A stretch of 64,000 bases of DNA, taken from assembly GCA_000724175.1 (NCBI GenBank), contig JPGV01000020.1, positions 1 through 64,000 on the forward strand, in the 5' to 3' direction. Position numbers and translations under genes: made by a program. The notes below the pieces were generated by a model. It did not search any database. It was not told where the DNA came from and saw only the letters and a list, made by a program, of their open reading frames with translations. Positions 7,490 to 16,432 of this stretch are shown here, piece by piece. The number at the start of each line of letters is the position of its first letter. Within the stretch, counting starts at the first letter, position 1. Source of the stretch: [Candidatus Thermochlorobacteriaceae] bacterium GBChlB (GTDB lineage Bacteria > Bacteroidota > Chlorobiia > Chlorobiales > Thermochlorobacteraceae).

Positions 7490-7972
7490 ATGAAACTTTA
7501 CATCATTCGCCATGCCACTGCCAAAGACGTTGGCGAGGATAACATTTTAACCGATGAAGCGCGTCCGCTTAGTTCCATTGGCGAAACAGAAGCCGATAAA
7601 CTTGGCGCGTATTTGAAATCGAAATCCGTTCATCTCGATATGCTTGCCCACAGCCCGCTCTTGCGCACCACGCAAACTGCCGAGCATATCGCCAAGCATC
7701 TGGGCTGTTCGCTCAAACCTGTCGAGAAGCTCTCGACCGAGCATGGCGTGAGGTCGTGTCTGGACGTCATAGATGACCATAAGTTCATCTCGTCGCTGGC
7801 GATTGTTGGGCATCAGCCGACGCTGACAAAGGTGATTTTAACATTGATAGGCGCCGACCAACGCGCTGGAATAAAATTCACCAAGGGCGCAATGGCCGTC
7901 CTGCACCTCGAGCGCTTGTCAAGCACATGGTCAGCCCAACTCGTCTCACTGCTCTCTCCCTCCGACATTTAG
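7490..7972 (+). CDS. sixA: SixA-type phosphohistidine phosphatase (histidine phosphatase superfamily)
   Basis: 160 residues. YIIRHATA near the N-terminus is the RHG catalytic motif in its SixA form; SPLLRTTQTAEHIA carries the second Arg, and VGHQPTL holds the second catalytic His. E. coli SixA removes phosphate from phosphohistidine proteins such as NPr or HPt domains. This fits a region rich in histidine kinases, but no direct partner gene is adjacent. It is probably co-transcribed with maf. The 190 bp downstream hold the ileS promoter. Confidence 0.88.
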   Translation: MKLYIIRHATAKDVGEDNILTDEARPLSSIGETEADKLGAYLKSKSVHLDMLAHSPLLRTTQTAEHIAKHLGCSLKPVEKLSTEHGVRSCLDVIDDHKFISSLAIVGHQPTLTKVILTLIGADQRAGIKFTKGAMAVLHLERLSSTWSAQLVSLLSPSDI

Positions 7973-8065
7973 ACGTGAATCGCCGCCGCACTGGAATCTA
8001 CCATTGTGCCGCTGCAAGGGCGAGGCAGATTGGGACAAAAACGCATAAAAAAATTATCGTTATAC

Positions 8066-8097
8066 TTTGATTATTCACCGCGCGCGAAATATATTTG
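8066..8097 (+). promoter_or_regulatory. Bacteroidetes-type promoter for ileS
   Basis: TTTG at 8066-8069, a 20-bp spacer, then TATATTTG at 8090-8097: an exact match to TTTG-N17..23-TAnnTTTG. Transcription would begin near 8103, giving a leader of about 60 bases. The leader shows no T-box-like structure. A Shine-Dalgarno-like AAGGTGAT at 8148-8155 lies nine bases before the ATG. Confidence 0.65.
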
Positions 8098-8164
8098 CAC
8101 CTTTTAATAAAAGCGGTTTAACGCAAAAACGGTTACCAATTCTGCCGAAGGTGATACAGAGTAA

Positions 8165-11100
8165 ATGCCGACATTCAAAGAACTTGCGTCCGATTTAAGT
8201 TACAACCAATTAGAGGCAGACATTCTCGCCTTCTGGAAAGCATGTCGCATCTTTGAAAAGAGCGTCTCCGCCCGCGCCGGGCGTCCAAAATTTTCCTTCT
8301 ACGAAGGACCGCCAACCGTCAATGGCAAGCCGGGCGTTCATCATGTGTTCAGCCGCACCCTCAAAGATCTGGTCTGTCGTTATCAAACCCTCAAAGGCTT
8401 TCAGGTGCGCCGCCAAGCTGGTTGGGACACGCACGGGCTTCCCGTTGAGATTGCCGTTGAAAAAAAATTAGGCTTGAAAAATAAATCCGCCGTCGAGACT
8501 TACGGCATTGATGAGTTCAACCGCGAAGCCCGCGCCCTCGTCTATCACCACATCGAAGACAACAAAGAAGGCTGGGGAAAACTCACCGAGCAAATGGGAT
8601 ATTGGTGCGATATGGATCATCCGTATATCACCTGCGACAATACTTACATCGAGTCTGTGTGGTGGGCGCTCAAAACCATTTTCGATAAAGGGCTCATTTA
8701 CAAAGATTACAAAATCGTCCCGCAAGACCCGAAATCCGAAACGGTGCTGAGTTCACATGAACTTGCGTTGGGCTACAAAGATGTGCAAGACCCCAGCGTC
8801 TATGTCAAGTTCAAGAGAAAAAATACGGACGAACATTTCCTTGTTTGGACAACAACGCCTTGGACGCTGATCTCGAATGTGTGTCTCGCAGTTGGTCCCG
8901 ACATCGACTATGTGCGCGTCAAGGTCAAGGACGAAGTTTTTATTTTAGCAAAAGCGCGGCTGGGCGTGTTAGGACAAGCCTCCGAAGAAAATCCTATTGA
9001 GGTTCTCGACGAAATCAAAGGCAAAGACTTGGAGTTCGCCGAATACGAACAGCTCTTGCCATACCTTGACATCAAAGAGAAAGCGTTTTATGTAACGCTC
9101 GGCGAGTTTGTCTCAACGGGCGATGGCACGGGCATTGTGCATTGCGCGCCAGCCTTCGGCGCAGACGACTACGAGGTCTCCAAAAAATATCATTTGCCCA
9201 TGGTTCAGCCGATTGCACGCAATGGCTGCTTCACCAAAGAGGTGCCACCTTACGAAGGCGTGTTTTTCAAAGATGCCGACAAAGGCATTATGGAGACGCT
9301 CAAAAAAGACGGCAAACTTTACAAACGCGAGATGATTTTTCACTCCTACCCGTTTTCATGGCGATACGACGTTCCTGTGATTTACTATGCCCGCGAATCT
9401 TGGTATATCCGCACCACCGCCGTCGCCAAACAAATGGTTGCGCTTAACCAAGAAATCAATTGGTATCCGCCAGAGACAGGGAGCGGGCGCTTCGGCAACT
9501 GGCTCGAGGAAAATAAAGATTGGGCGCTCTCGCGGGAGCGCTTCTGGGGAACGCCGCTTCCGATTTGGGTGCGCGACGACTTCAAAATCGGAGACGCTAT
9601 TGATTCAGGAAAACTCTTTGCCATCGGCTCTATTGCAGAACTGCGAGATGGATTTATCGACATTGACGGCAAGCCGATGAAACTCGGCGACGCGCTCGAC
9701 CAGCACCTCGTCGAGCTTGATTTGCACAAGCCGTTTGTCGACCGCATTTACTTCATCAAAGACGGCAGAAAATTCACGCGCACGCCTGAACTCATCGACG
9801 TTTGGTTCGATTCCGGCGCGATGCCGTTTGCCCAATTTCATTATCCGTTTGAAAACACGGACGCGTTTGAACAGAGTTTTCCAGCGGATTACATCTGCGA
9901 AGCTATTGACCAAACGCGCGGCTGGTTCTACACGCTACACGCAATTGCAACGCTCGTTTTCAATTCCAAGGCGTTTAAGAATGTCATCGTCAATGCGCAC
10001 ATTTTGGATAAAGACAAACAAAAAATGTCGAAGTCCAAAGGCAATGTCGTTGACCCGTTTGTGATGATGGAAAAATACGGCGCGGATTCGTTGCGCTGGT
10101 ATTTGCTCAACAGTAGTCAGCCTCATCTGCCCAAAGCCTTCAACGAAGACGACATTGTCAAAGGGCAACGTAAGTTTTTCCGCACGTTCCTCGAGAGCTA
10201 CAAATTCTTTGCGCTCTACGCCAATGTCGATGGCTTTTCGTATCAGGATCCGCCGATTTCCAAACGGTCGGAATTAGACCGATGGATTTTGTCGTCGCTC
10301 AACACGCTGATTAAAAAGGTCGATGCAGCACTGTCCTCTTATGACCCGACGGCGGCGACGAAACTTATCGAGGAATTTACGGTCGATAATTTATCGAATT
10401 GGTATATCCGTCGCTCGCGCCGCCGCTTCTGGAAAGGCGAAACGGGCGACGATAAACTCGCCGCGTATCAAACGCTGTATGACTGTCTCATCGCGCTGTC
10501 AAAATTGGCATCGCCGTTCACGCCCTTCATCGCCGATGAAATTTATCGCAACCTCAACAGTGTAACAATGCGCGAGCCGTTTGAGTCAGTGCATCTCGCC
10601 GATTTTCCGACGGTCGACGACAGCGCCATTGACCTTCCGCTCGAGGCACGAATGAAGAAAGCGCAAACGATTGCTTCGCTCACAAGAACGATGCGCGAAA
10701 AAGCCGGCTTGAACGTGCGCCAGCCGCTCAAGCGCATTTTGATTCCAATTGCAAGTGTTCAGGAGCGGCGTGAGTTAGAGCAAGTGCGCGATGTAATTCT
10801 CGATGAAATCAATGTGAAAACCATTGAATATGTCGAGGACGAATCGGGCATCGTGAGTAAGAAAGCAAAACCAAACTTCAAAACGCTGGGCAAAAAGTTC
10901 GGCAAAGAGGTCAACGCCGTCGCTGCATTGGTACGCGAACTCTCGAGCGAGCAGCTCTCGAGGCTTGAAAAATCAGGCGTTCTCAGCTTGCCCTTTAACG
11001 GCGCGGAGATTACGATTGAGCGTTCCGATGTGGAGATTTTGCGTGAAGATATTGAGGGCTGGCTCGTGGCGTCGGACGAGGCGTTGAACCTGACGGTGGC

Positions 11101-11389
11101 GCTGGACACGGAACTGACGCCCGACCTTATCGCCGAAGGCGCCGCGCGCGAACTGGTTAGCCGCATTCAAACGCTGCGCAAAGAGCAAGGGCTGGACATC
11201 ACGGATAGAATTAAGCTCTACATTGGCGCCTCAGAAAAGCTGCGTCAGGCGATTGAAAAAAATTTGGAGTATATCAAAATGGAAACACTTGCTGTTGAGT
11301 TGGAGTTTGCGCTCAACGGAAAAGCTGCGTCCGCCAAAGAAGAGGACATCAACGGCGAGCGTTGCATGGTCGCATTGGAAAAAAAATAA
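8165..11389 (+). CDS. ileS: Isoleucyl-tRNA synthetase
   Basis: 1074 residues, a long IleRS like those of Bacteroidetes and eukaryotes. It charges tRNA-Ile with isoleucine in the cytoplasm. The class I signature is the variant [17 protein letters not shown] rather than [22 protein letters not shown] follows. [13 protein letters not shown] is the editing (CP1) domain, [16 protein letters not shown] the core, and [15 protein letters not shown] the KMSKS loop at about residue 620. The C-terminal third is an anticodon-binding helical domain. Sequence class is that of the eukaryotic-type (mupirocin-insensitive) enzymes, a family-level inference. One of the few genes here with an SD-like leader (AAGGTGAT). 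The DksA-like gene follows 58 bp downstream, a gene order known from Bacteroidetes. Confidence 0.97.
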   Translation: MPTFKELASDLSYNQLEADILAFWKACRIFEKSVSARAGRPKFSFYEGPPTVNGKPGVHHVFSRTLKDLVCRYQTLKGFQVRRQAGWDTHGLPVEIAVEKKLGLKNKSAVETYGIDEFNREARALVYHHIEDNKEGWGKLTEQMGYWCDMDHPYITCDNTYIESVWWALKTIFDKGLIYKDYKIVPQDPKSETVLSSHELALGYKDVQDPSVYVKFKRKNTDEHFLVWTTTPWTLISNVCLAVGPDIDYVRVKVKDEVFILAKARLGVLGQASEENPIEVLDEIKGKDLEFAEYEQLLPYLDIKEKAFYVTLGEFVSTGDGTGIVHCAPAFGADDYEVSKKYHLPMVQPIARNGCFTKEVPPYEGVFFKDADKGIMETLKKDGKLYKREMIFHSYPFSWRYDVPVIYYARESWYIRTTAVAKQMVALNQEINWYPPETGSGRFGNWLEENKDWALSRERFWGTPLPIWVRDDFKIGDAIDSGKLFAIGSIAELRDGFIDIDGKPMKLGDALDQHLVELDLHKPFVDRIYFIKDGRKFTRTPELIDVWFDSGAMPFAQFHYPFENTDAFEQSFPADYICEAIDQTRGWFYTLHAIATLVFNSKAFKNVIVNAHILDKDKQKMSKSKGNVVDPFVMMEKYGADSLRWYLLNSSQPHLPKAFNEDDIVKGQRKFFRTFLESYKFFALYANVDGFSYQDPPISKRSELDRWILSSLNTLIKKVDAALSSYDPTAATKLIEEFTVDNLSNWYIRRSRRRFWKGETGDDKLAAYQTLYDCLIALSKLASPFTPFIADEIYRNLNSVTMREPFESVHLADFPTVDDSAIDLPLEARMKKAQTIASLTRTMREKAGLNVRQPLKRILIPIASVQERRELEQVRDVILDEINVKTIEYVEDESGIVSKKAKPNFKTLGKKFGKEVNAVAALVRELSSEQLSRLEKSGVLSLPFNGAEITIERSDVEILREDIEGWLVASDEALNLTVALDTELTPDLIAEGAARELVSRIQTLRKEQGLDITDRIKLYIGASEKLRQAIEKNLEYIKMETLAVELEFALNGKAASAKEEDINGERCMVALEKK

Positions 11390-11447
11390 CGCCGACGCTT
11401 GCGCGTCGGGCAAGGAATTTCATAAACACTTTAAATCCGTCCGCAGT

Positions 11448-12065
11448 ATGGTCAAGAAGTCAAAAGCACAAGCGCAAGCCGCTTCTGCAAGCAAATCGTC
11501 GAGACGAGCGAAGCCCGCCGCCAAATCAAGCAAACTTGCAGCGACGAAATCGGGCAAGCTCGCTGCGACGCAAGTTTCCGCAAGTAAGGTGAAGCCAAAA
11601 GTCGCCAAGAGTGCCGACAAAAAAGATGATAAGAAACCTTTGCCGCTCTCCCCGCAAACAATGCCGCCGCTTCCGCCGCCAGAGAAGCGCCTGACGAAGA
11701 CATATCTTTCTCCTGCTGACCTCAAGCACTTCGAGAAAATCTTGCTCCAAAAACGCACCGAAGTCCTGCGCGATTTGGAAATCATGCGCTCTTCGTTCAA
11801 CGAGGACAGCAATAACGAAGAAGCCAACTCCAGCTACTCGATGCACATGGCAGACCACGGCACCGAGACGATGGACAAAGAACAGCACTTTATGTTCATT
11901 CAGCGCGACGAGAAATATCTCGGCTACATCGATAAAGCGTTGGAGCGCATCAAAAACAATACCTACGGCATCTGCGTCGTCTCGGGACTTCCGATTCCGA
12001 AAGAGCGTCTGGAAGCCGTCCCGCATACCGCCGTGCGCATCGAGTACAAAAACAAGGGCAAATAG
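11448..12065 (+). CDS. DksA/TraR-like protein with a basic Ala/Lys/Ser-rich N-terminal tail
   Basis: 205 residues from the ATG at 11448. Residues 1-70 are a low-complexity Lys/Ala/Ser tail (KSSKLAATKSGKLAATQ) like histone H1-type tails, followed by a Pro-rich hinge. The rest is the DksA coiled coil (LSPADLKHFEKILLQKRTEV, DKALERIKNNTYGICVVSG) and its C-terminal motif GLPIPKERLEAVPHT. The four zinc cysteines of classical DksA are reduced to one (GICVVSG), as in Bacteroidetes homologues. The family binds the RNA polymerase secondary channel. It follows ileS closely and is ended by a hairpin terminator, so the two probably form one transcript. Confidence 0.86.
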   Translation: MVKKSKAQAQAASASKSSRRAKPAAKSSKLAATKSGKLAATQVSASKVKPKVAKSADKKDDKKPLPLSPQTMPPLPPPEKRLTKTYLSPADLKHFEKILLQKRTEVLRDLEIMRSSFNEDSNNEEANSSYSMHMADHGTETMDKEQHFMFIQRDEKYLGYIDKALERIKNNTYGICVVSGLPIPKERLEAVPHTAVRIEYKNKGK

Positions 12066-12117
12066 CAATCTTGCCGAGCGTAGGCGGAACACGAGCTTGC
12101 CGAGCGCATCGAGAAAC

Positions 12118-12149
12118 AAAAGGGCGACCGCGTCGCCCTTTTTATTTTT
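12118..12149. terminator. Rho-independent terminator between convergent genes
   Basis: Stem AGGGCGAC / GTCGCCCT with a three-base loop (12121-12139), flanked by A-rich sequence upstream and a T-rich tract downstream. It can serve the ileS-dksA-like transcript and the opposing gene ending at 12170. Confidence 0.85.
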
Positions 12150-12169
12150 AAACCTTTGCCGTTGAACGT

Positions 12170-12609
12170 TTAGAACGTGTCTGTGCCGAAGAATTTTTCT
12201 TCCATCACGTCGGCGGCGAGCGCGACTTCCCAAACGACGTCTTTTAGGTGGACGATGTTCTCGATGTGATGCGCGTAAGGACGCGCTTGAACGAGAACCG
12301 TCTCGCAAGGCGTGCCGTCTTTTTTCTTGTCGTCAGCGATGGCGGAGGTAACAAAGCAATTTTTCATTGCCTCGCGCAAGAGGGCGTGCAGATTGACCTT
12401 CGCGGCATCATACAAGCCGACGCGGCTTTCTACATGAAAACATTCGGGCGCATTTTGCGGGCGGTCAACCCATGCAAAGACTTCTGGTAACGCATACGTC
12501 CGTTGGGCATTGCAAATGGCACGTCAATCGTGTAGACGCCCTCACCGGGCGTAAGTTTTGCATTGAGCATAGTGGCGATTTGCGGAATCGCGGTATCGAG
12601 AGTAATCAT
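12170..12609 (-). pseudogene. Unknown gene with an apparent one-base frameshift
   Basis: Reading on the minus strand from the ATG at 12609, 45 residues are open (MITLDTAIPQIATMLNAKLT onward, through GRMRYQK) before the frame runs into an early stop at about 12430. From about 12480 a different frame gives VFAWVDRPQNAPECFHVESR and continues without a stop to 12170 (ending MEEKFFGTDTF). One added base at the AAG-TC junction near 12480 would restore a single protein of about 146 residues. Upstream, TAAGGA nine bases before the ATG is a fair Shine-Dalgarno, rare in this window, which supports the start. I do not recognise the family; no signal peptide or membrane helix is visible. The break may be an assembly error, real decay or, less likely, programmed shifting, since the site is not slippery. 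Confidence 0.6.
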
Positions 12610-12646
12610 TGTGGTGCTTCCTTATGATTTAATGGTTTTTGAGAAG

Positions 12647-15600
12647 TTATTTTATGAGTAGCATTTTTTTAGTTTCAACAAATGTGCCTGCTTGCAGACG
12701 ATAGAAATAAACCCCGCTTGAAAGTTGATAATTGGCGGCGGAAAATTGAACGGTGTATGTCCCTGCATCTTGCCTTGTGTTTGCGAGCGTCGCCACTTCC
12801 CGTCCAAGCATATCATACACTTTCAACGATACATTACCAGAGGTCGGCAATTGATAACTGATGGTGGTTGTTGGATTAAACGGGTTCGGATAGTTTTGCG
12901 CGAGCGCGTAGTCGGTCGGAATTGGGCGAGTGCGGTCTAAAATCGGCGCGGACGATGTGTTGCGCGGCTCGGCATAAGACAGGACTTGTCCGAAACCCGT
13001 GAGTGCATATCCCAGCGTGGTTTCGCCATCGGTGGCGAAAGAGAGTTTGATGTTTTCATCGGACAGAATCTCCGAATTTTGAACACGCCAAGTTCTGCCG
13101 CCATCTTTGCTGGTGTAAATGAGTCCAAGCGTGTCGCGCCCAACTGCGCCGACGCCCGATACCCAGAGTTGATTGGCGTTAGGCGCCGCGCCTGCACCGA
13201 AAAATGCAACAGCACCCGGAACAGATACCGCGCTCCAACTCGAGCCGCCATCAGTGGTGCGATAGAGTGCTGGCGCGGCAATTGAGTTTTGCCCGTTGCG
13301 CGTTACGGTTACATAGCCTGCGGCAACACCCGTCGTGGCTGAACTGAACGCAATGCCGGGCAGCCAAACGTCTTGTGGCGCGGGTGCGGTCGGCGTCCAT
13401 GTATTGCCGCCGTCGCTGGTGCGAAATACCCTGCCTTGATTCGTGCCGAACCAACCGTTGTTTGCATCAGCAAAGTAAAACGAGGCGACCAAACCAAATT
13501 CTCTGGAGCGAGCGGACGGCGCCGTTGAAATTGGCGTCCATGTGGCGCCGCCGTCGCTGGTTTTAACGATGAGAAAACGTCCGCCCGAAGTTGCCGTCGG
13601 GTCGCTCTGTGCAATGCCGTTGCGCGCGTCGAAGAAATGCACTGCGTTCCAGAATGCGCCGTTGGCGCCACGATAAACGGTCGACCAAGTCGACGCGCCG
13701 TCGGTGGTGCGGTAGAGATTTCCCGGTCCGCCGTCGACAGCGTCGCCGACAACGGCGGTATTGGCGTCGAGCGCGGCAACGGCGTAGAGGTTGCCTGAGG
13801 TTTGCGGACCGCGTATGATGCTCCACGATTGTCCGTTGGTCGTGCGAATCACCGTTCCAGCATCGCCAACGCCCCATGCGACCGAGCGATTGACAATATC
13901 AAGGTTGTTAAAAAACGCGGAGACATCGAGAAACGAGGCTTGTCCGCGCCACGCATTTCTGGAAAAATCAACGGGATAAGAGACACTGTAATTTTGAGCT
14001 GCACTTGCCGCCGTGATGATGAACGAGGCGCGAACGGTCGTCAAGTCCGTCGACGGCAACTGAAGCGAAAACAGTAAATCAACTGTTTCGCCGGGCGCGA
14101 CTGAACCGCGCGAGATGGTCGGATTAGAAACGATCACATCGGCACTTCGAGAGGCGACCGTGAATGTCGGAGCCGAGGCTGGTGTGTCGTTATAGTTTCG
14201 AATGCGCAGAAACAGTTGATTGCTCGACGTGATAGTAACGCTGTCGAGAATGAGCGCGGGAATGCGGCGCGTGAGCGCGTTGAAGGCATTGATGCGTCTG
14301 CCGTTCAAGGGCGTCAGGAAGTCCGATGTAGCAATGATTTGATTTGAAATTTGCTGCGGTGTCCATGTTCGATTGCGTGCTTTAATCAATCCCGCAAGCC
14401 CGCTCACGACGGGCGCAGAGAACGAGGTGCCGCTGACATTGTCGTAGCGCCCACCGGGTCCGGTGGATAAAATTCCCGACCCTGTTGCATAGACCTCAAC
14501 GGTCTCGCCGAAGTTCGAGAAGCTCGACCGTCGGTCTGCGCTGACGATATGGTTGACTGAGCCAACGGACAACGCATTTGAAAACGACGCGGGATAATTT
14601 GGAATGCTGTTACCATCGTTTCCGGCGGCAGCCACGACCAGCGCGCCGCGCGCCGTAGCGAAGTTGACCGCGTCTAAGCCGGACTGTGAGGCGACGGTGC
14701 TGCCAAAACTACAATTGATGACATCCGCGCCGTTGCTTGCCGCATAAAGAATGCCCCGATTTGCAGAGAGGTTCGAGAAGGTCAGTTGGTCGCCTGAACC
14801 GACTTTGACCGCCATCACGCGGCAGTTGAAGCCTGTTCCAGCAATGCCTGTGCCGTTGTTGGTGTTCGCGCCTGCGACGCCGCCGACCCATGTGCCGTGC
14901 GAACCGCCATCACCTGCGCCGTCGTTAATTGGGTTGTTGTCTTGCGGGAACGACGGGTCTCGCTGAAAGTCCCAGCCGCGTACGTCGTCGATGAAGCCGT
15001 TGCCGTCGTCGTCAATGTTGTTATCAGGAATCTCGCGTCGGTTCGTCCAGAGTTTGCCGAGAATGTCGGGGTGATTGTAATCAATGCCCATATCGACGAT
15101 GGCAATCGTGATGCTGGTATCACCTGTGCTGATGTCCCACGCGCGGAAAAAGTTTTGATACTCGAAATAATCTTGTCCTGATGTGTTGATTAAAGGATCG
15201 TTCGGCACGAGCGTAATGCGCATGGTGTAGTCGGGTTCGGCATACTCGACACCGTCTAATTGCGAGACGCGGCGGGCGAGTTCAAGCGCATCAATGTCGT
15301 CTTGGTAATTGACCACATAAATTCTTGACACATCGGCAGAAAGTCTTGCGGCATCGAGCGACGCAGCGGAAACGCGCTTGCCATTGAGCATTCCTTTCTC
15401 GGAAATTGTGCGTTCCAGCGCACGTTGATGTTCTGGCTTCCAGAGCGGCTCCATCTCGCCCGTGCCGTAGCGTTTGAGCATTGACGCACACTGTTCTTGC
15501 GGCGTCAAGCCAGAGCGTTGCAGCGTGAGAGCCGTGCCGTGCGCGTCTTTGAATTTGACGATGAGCCGCCCTTGCGCGTAATCAGCAGTCGGCTTTGGCG

Positions 15601-15709
15601 GCGATGCGACAGAGCGGTTCGGGAATTTCAGAGCCGATTTATTTTGCGCATCGGCGTGAGACGAAACGCCCAACAACAGCAGCAGGAACACAAGCAAGCG
15701 AGACAACAT
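12647..15709 (-). CDS. Secreted subtilisin-like (S8) protease with Ycf48/BNR-like repeats and a Por secretion (T9SS) C-terminal tail
   Basis: 1020 residues from the ATG at 15709, which begins a clean signal peptide (MLSRLLVFLLLLLGVSSHADA); longer starts overlap the upstream Uma2 gene. An N-terminal propeptide-like domain (YAQGRLIVKF) precedes the S8 domain, with Asp in IAIVDMGIDYNHPD (about 203), His in GSHGTWVGGVAG (about 270) and Ser in GTSFSAPVVSGLAGL (about 426). Residues about 600-850 hold beta-propeller repeats of the form YRTTDGGSSW and VFRTSDGGNTW. The last 90 residues are a type A sorting domain: LAQNYPNPFNPTTTISYQLP, then VYDMLGREVATL and SSGVYFYRLQAG. The Por system would export it across the outer membrane and attach or release it. 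Likely a surface or secreted protease. Confidence 0.95.
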   Translation of the reverse strand: MLSRLLVFLLLLLGVSSHADAQNKSALKFPNRSVASPPKPTADYAQGRLIVKFKDAHGTALTLQRSGLTPQEQCASMLKRYGTGEMEPLWKPEHQRALERTISEKGMLNGKRVSAASLDAARLSADVSRIYVVNYQDDIDALELARRVSQLDGVEYAEPDYTMRITLVPNDPLINTSGQDYFEYQNFFRAWDISTGDTSITIAIVDMGIDYNHPDILGKLWTNRREIPDNNIDDDGNGFIDDVRGWDFQRDPSFPQDNNPINDGAGDGGSHGTWVGGVAGANTNNGTGIAGTGFNCRVMAVKVGSGDQLTFSNLSANRGILYAASNGADVINCSFGSTVASQSGLDAVNFATARGALVVAAAGNDGNSIPNYPASFSNALSVGSVNHIVSADRRSSFSNFGETVEVYATGSGILSTGPGGRYDNVSGTSFSAPVVSGLAGLIKARNRTWTPQQISNQIIATSDFLTPLNGRRINAFNALTRRIPALILDSVTITSSNQLFLRIRNYNDTPASAPTFTVASRSADVIVSNPTISRGSVAPGETVDLLFSLQLPSTDLTTVRASFIITAASAAQNYSVSYPVDFSRNAWRGQASFLDVSAFFNNLDIVNRSVAWGVGDAGTVIRTTNGQSWSIIRGPQTSGNLYAVAALDANTAVVGDAVDGGPGNLYRTTDGASTWSTVYRGANGAFWNAVHFFDARNGIAQSDPTATSGGRFLIVKTSDGGATWTPISTAPSARSREFGLVASFYFADANNGWFGTNQGRVFRTSDGGNTWTPTAPAPQDVWLPGIAFSSATTGVAAGYVTVTRNGQNSIAAPALYRTTDGGSSWSAVSVPGAVAFFGAGAAPNANQLWVSGVGAVGRDTLGLIYTSKDGGRTWRVQNSEILSDENIKLSFATDGETTLGYALTGFGQVLSYAEPRNTSSAPILDRTRPIPTDYALAQNYPNPFNPTTTISYQLPTSGNVSLKVYDMLGREVATLANTRQDAGTYTVQFSAANYQLSSGVYFYRLQAGTFVETKKMLLIK

Positions 15710-15746
15710 AGACACGAGTTTGGGTTGATAAAAAATCGCAAGTAAA

Positions 15747-16388
15747 TTATTTGGTTTGTTTTTCGGCAAGCGCGGCGTCTTTTGCCAAGAGCACGGCTTG
15801 CGCTTCGGCGACAGTCGGAATGCGTTGATTGTCGCGATAAAATCGAATCAAACCGTCTTCATAGACAAGTTCAACATTGAGTTCTTTGCTGTAAAGGCGT
15901 CTGTAATCGTTTGGCTCGACTATTTGGTAAAAGCCGTCCTCGCCCAACCGATGCAAGACAAGTTCGTCGGTTTTGGCGTCGTATTCCAAATACTCGCTTG
16001 CGCCTAAGCGGCGGTAACGGTCATATTTGGCGTAGCGCTCGCGCATCGGGTTGTCTTTGCTCCAAATTTCCATGACGAAGGCTATTCGAGAATCAGGAAA
16101 TTTGTCGCGCTCTTCGAAGAGGCGAATGCTGTCGCGTTGCGATTTATCGACGCCGCGAAGCACATGCGCGTCGGGAACAATGACGTCCGCAATCACGCGC
16201 GGCGTCCAATAAAACGCTTGGTCTCCGCCGACGTGTGCGTCGGGAACGTCCTTGAAGAGTTCCATCAGCATATTGCCGAAAGACATGAAGATATGTGCGT
16301 GTTTATCGCTCTGTATCTCTTTTTGTTCGTAGGGGTATTCGAAGTGGTCGTCGGCAACGCTTGGCATGGCAATCATGGTGTCGGGCAT
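15747..16388 (-). CDS. Uma2-family (DUF820) PD-(D/E)XK nuclease-like protein
   Basis: 213 residues from the ATG at 16388; a TTG at 16394 would add two. The Uma2 pattern is present: HAHIFMSFGNMLMELF, then VIVPDAHVL (catalytic Asp), AFVMEIWS (catalytic Glu) and RERYAKYDRYRRLGASEYLE, the helix that follows the active site in this family. Members are abundant in cyanobacteria and other environmental bacteria and their function is unknown. It lies 44 bp after the pyrophosphatase gene and 37 bp before the secreted protease, all on the same strand. Confidence 0.82.
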   Translation of the reverse strand: MPDTMIAMPSVADDHFEYPYEQKEIQSDKHAHIFMSFGNMLMELFKDVPDAHVGGDQAFYWTPRVIADVIVPDAHVLRGVDKSQRDSIRLFEERDKFPDSRIAFVMEIWSKDNPMRERYAKYDRYRRLGASEYLEYDAKTDELVLHRLGEDGFYQIVEPNDYRRLYSKELNVELVYEDGLIRFYRDNQRIPTVAEAQAVLLAKDAALAEKQTK

Positions 16389-16432
16389 CGTCAAAGGCTG
16401 GTTTCGAGCGTTGGAAAAATTTGTTGAGCAAA

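Noticed and set aside
11526-12308. A 260-codon minus-strand frame across the DksA-like gene and terminator
   Set aside because: It is antisense to a recognised gene and crosses a strong terminator; composition is Arg-rich and motif-free.
12481-12481. Programmed ribosomal frameshift at the break in the 12170-12609 gene
   Set aside because: No slippery heptamer or downstream stem was seen at the junction, so a lost base is the simpler reading.
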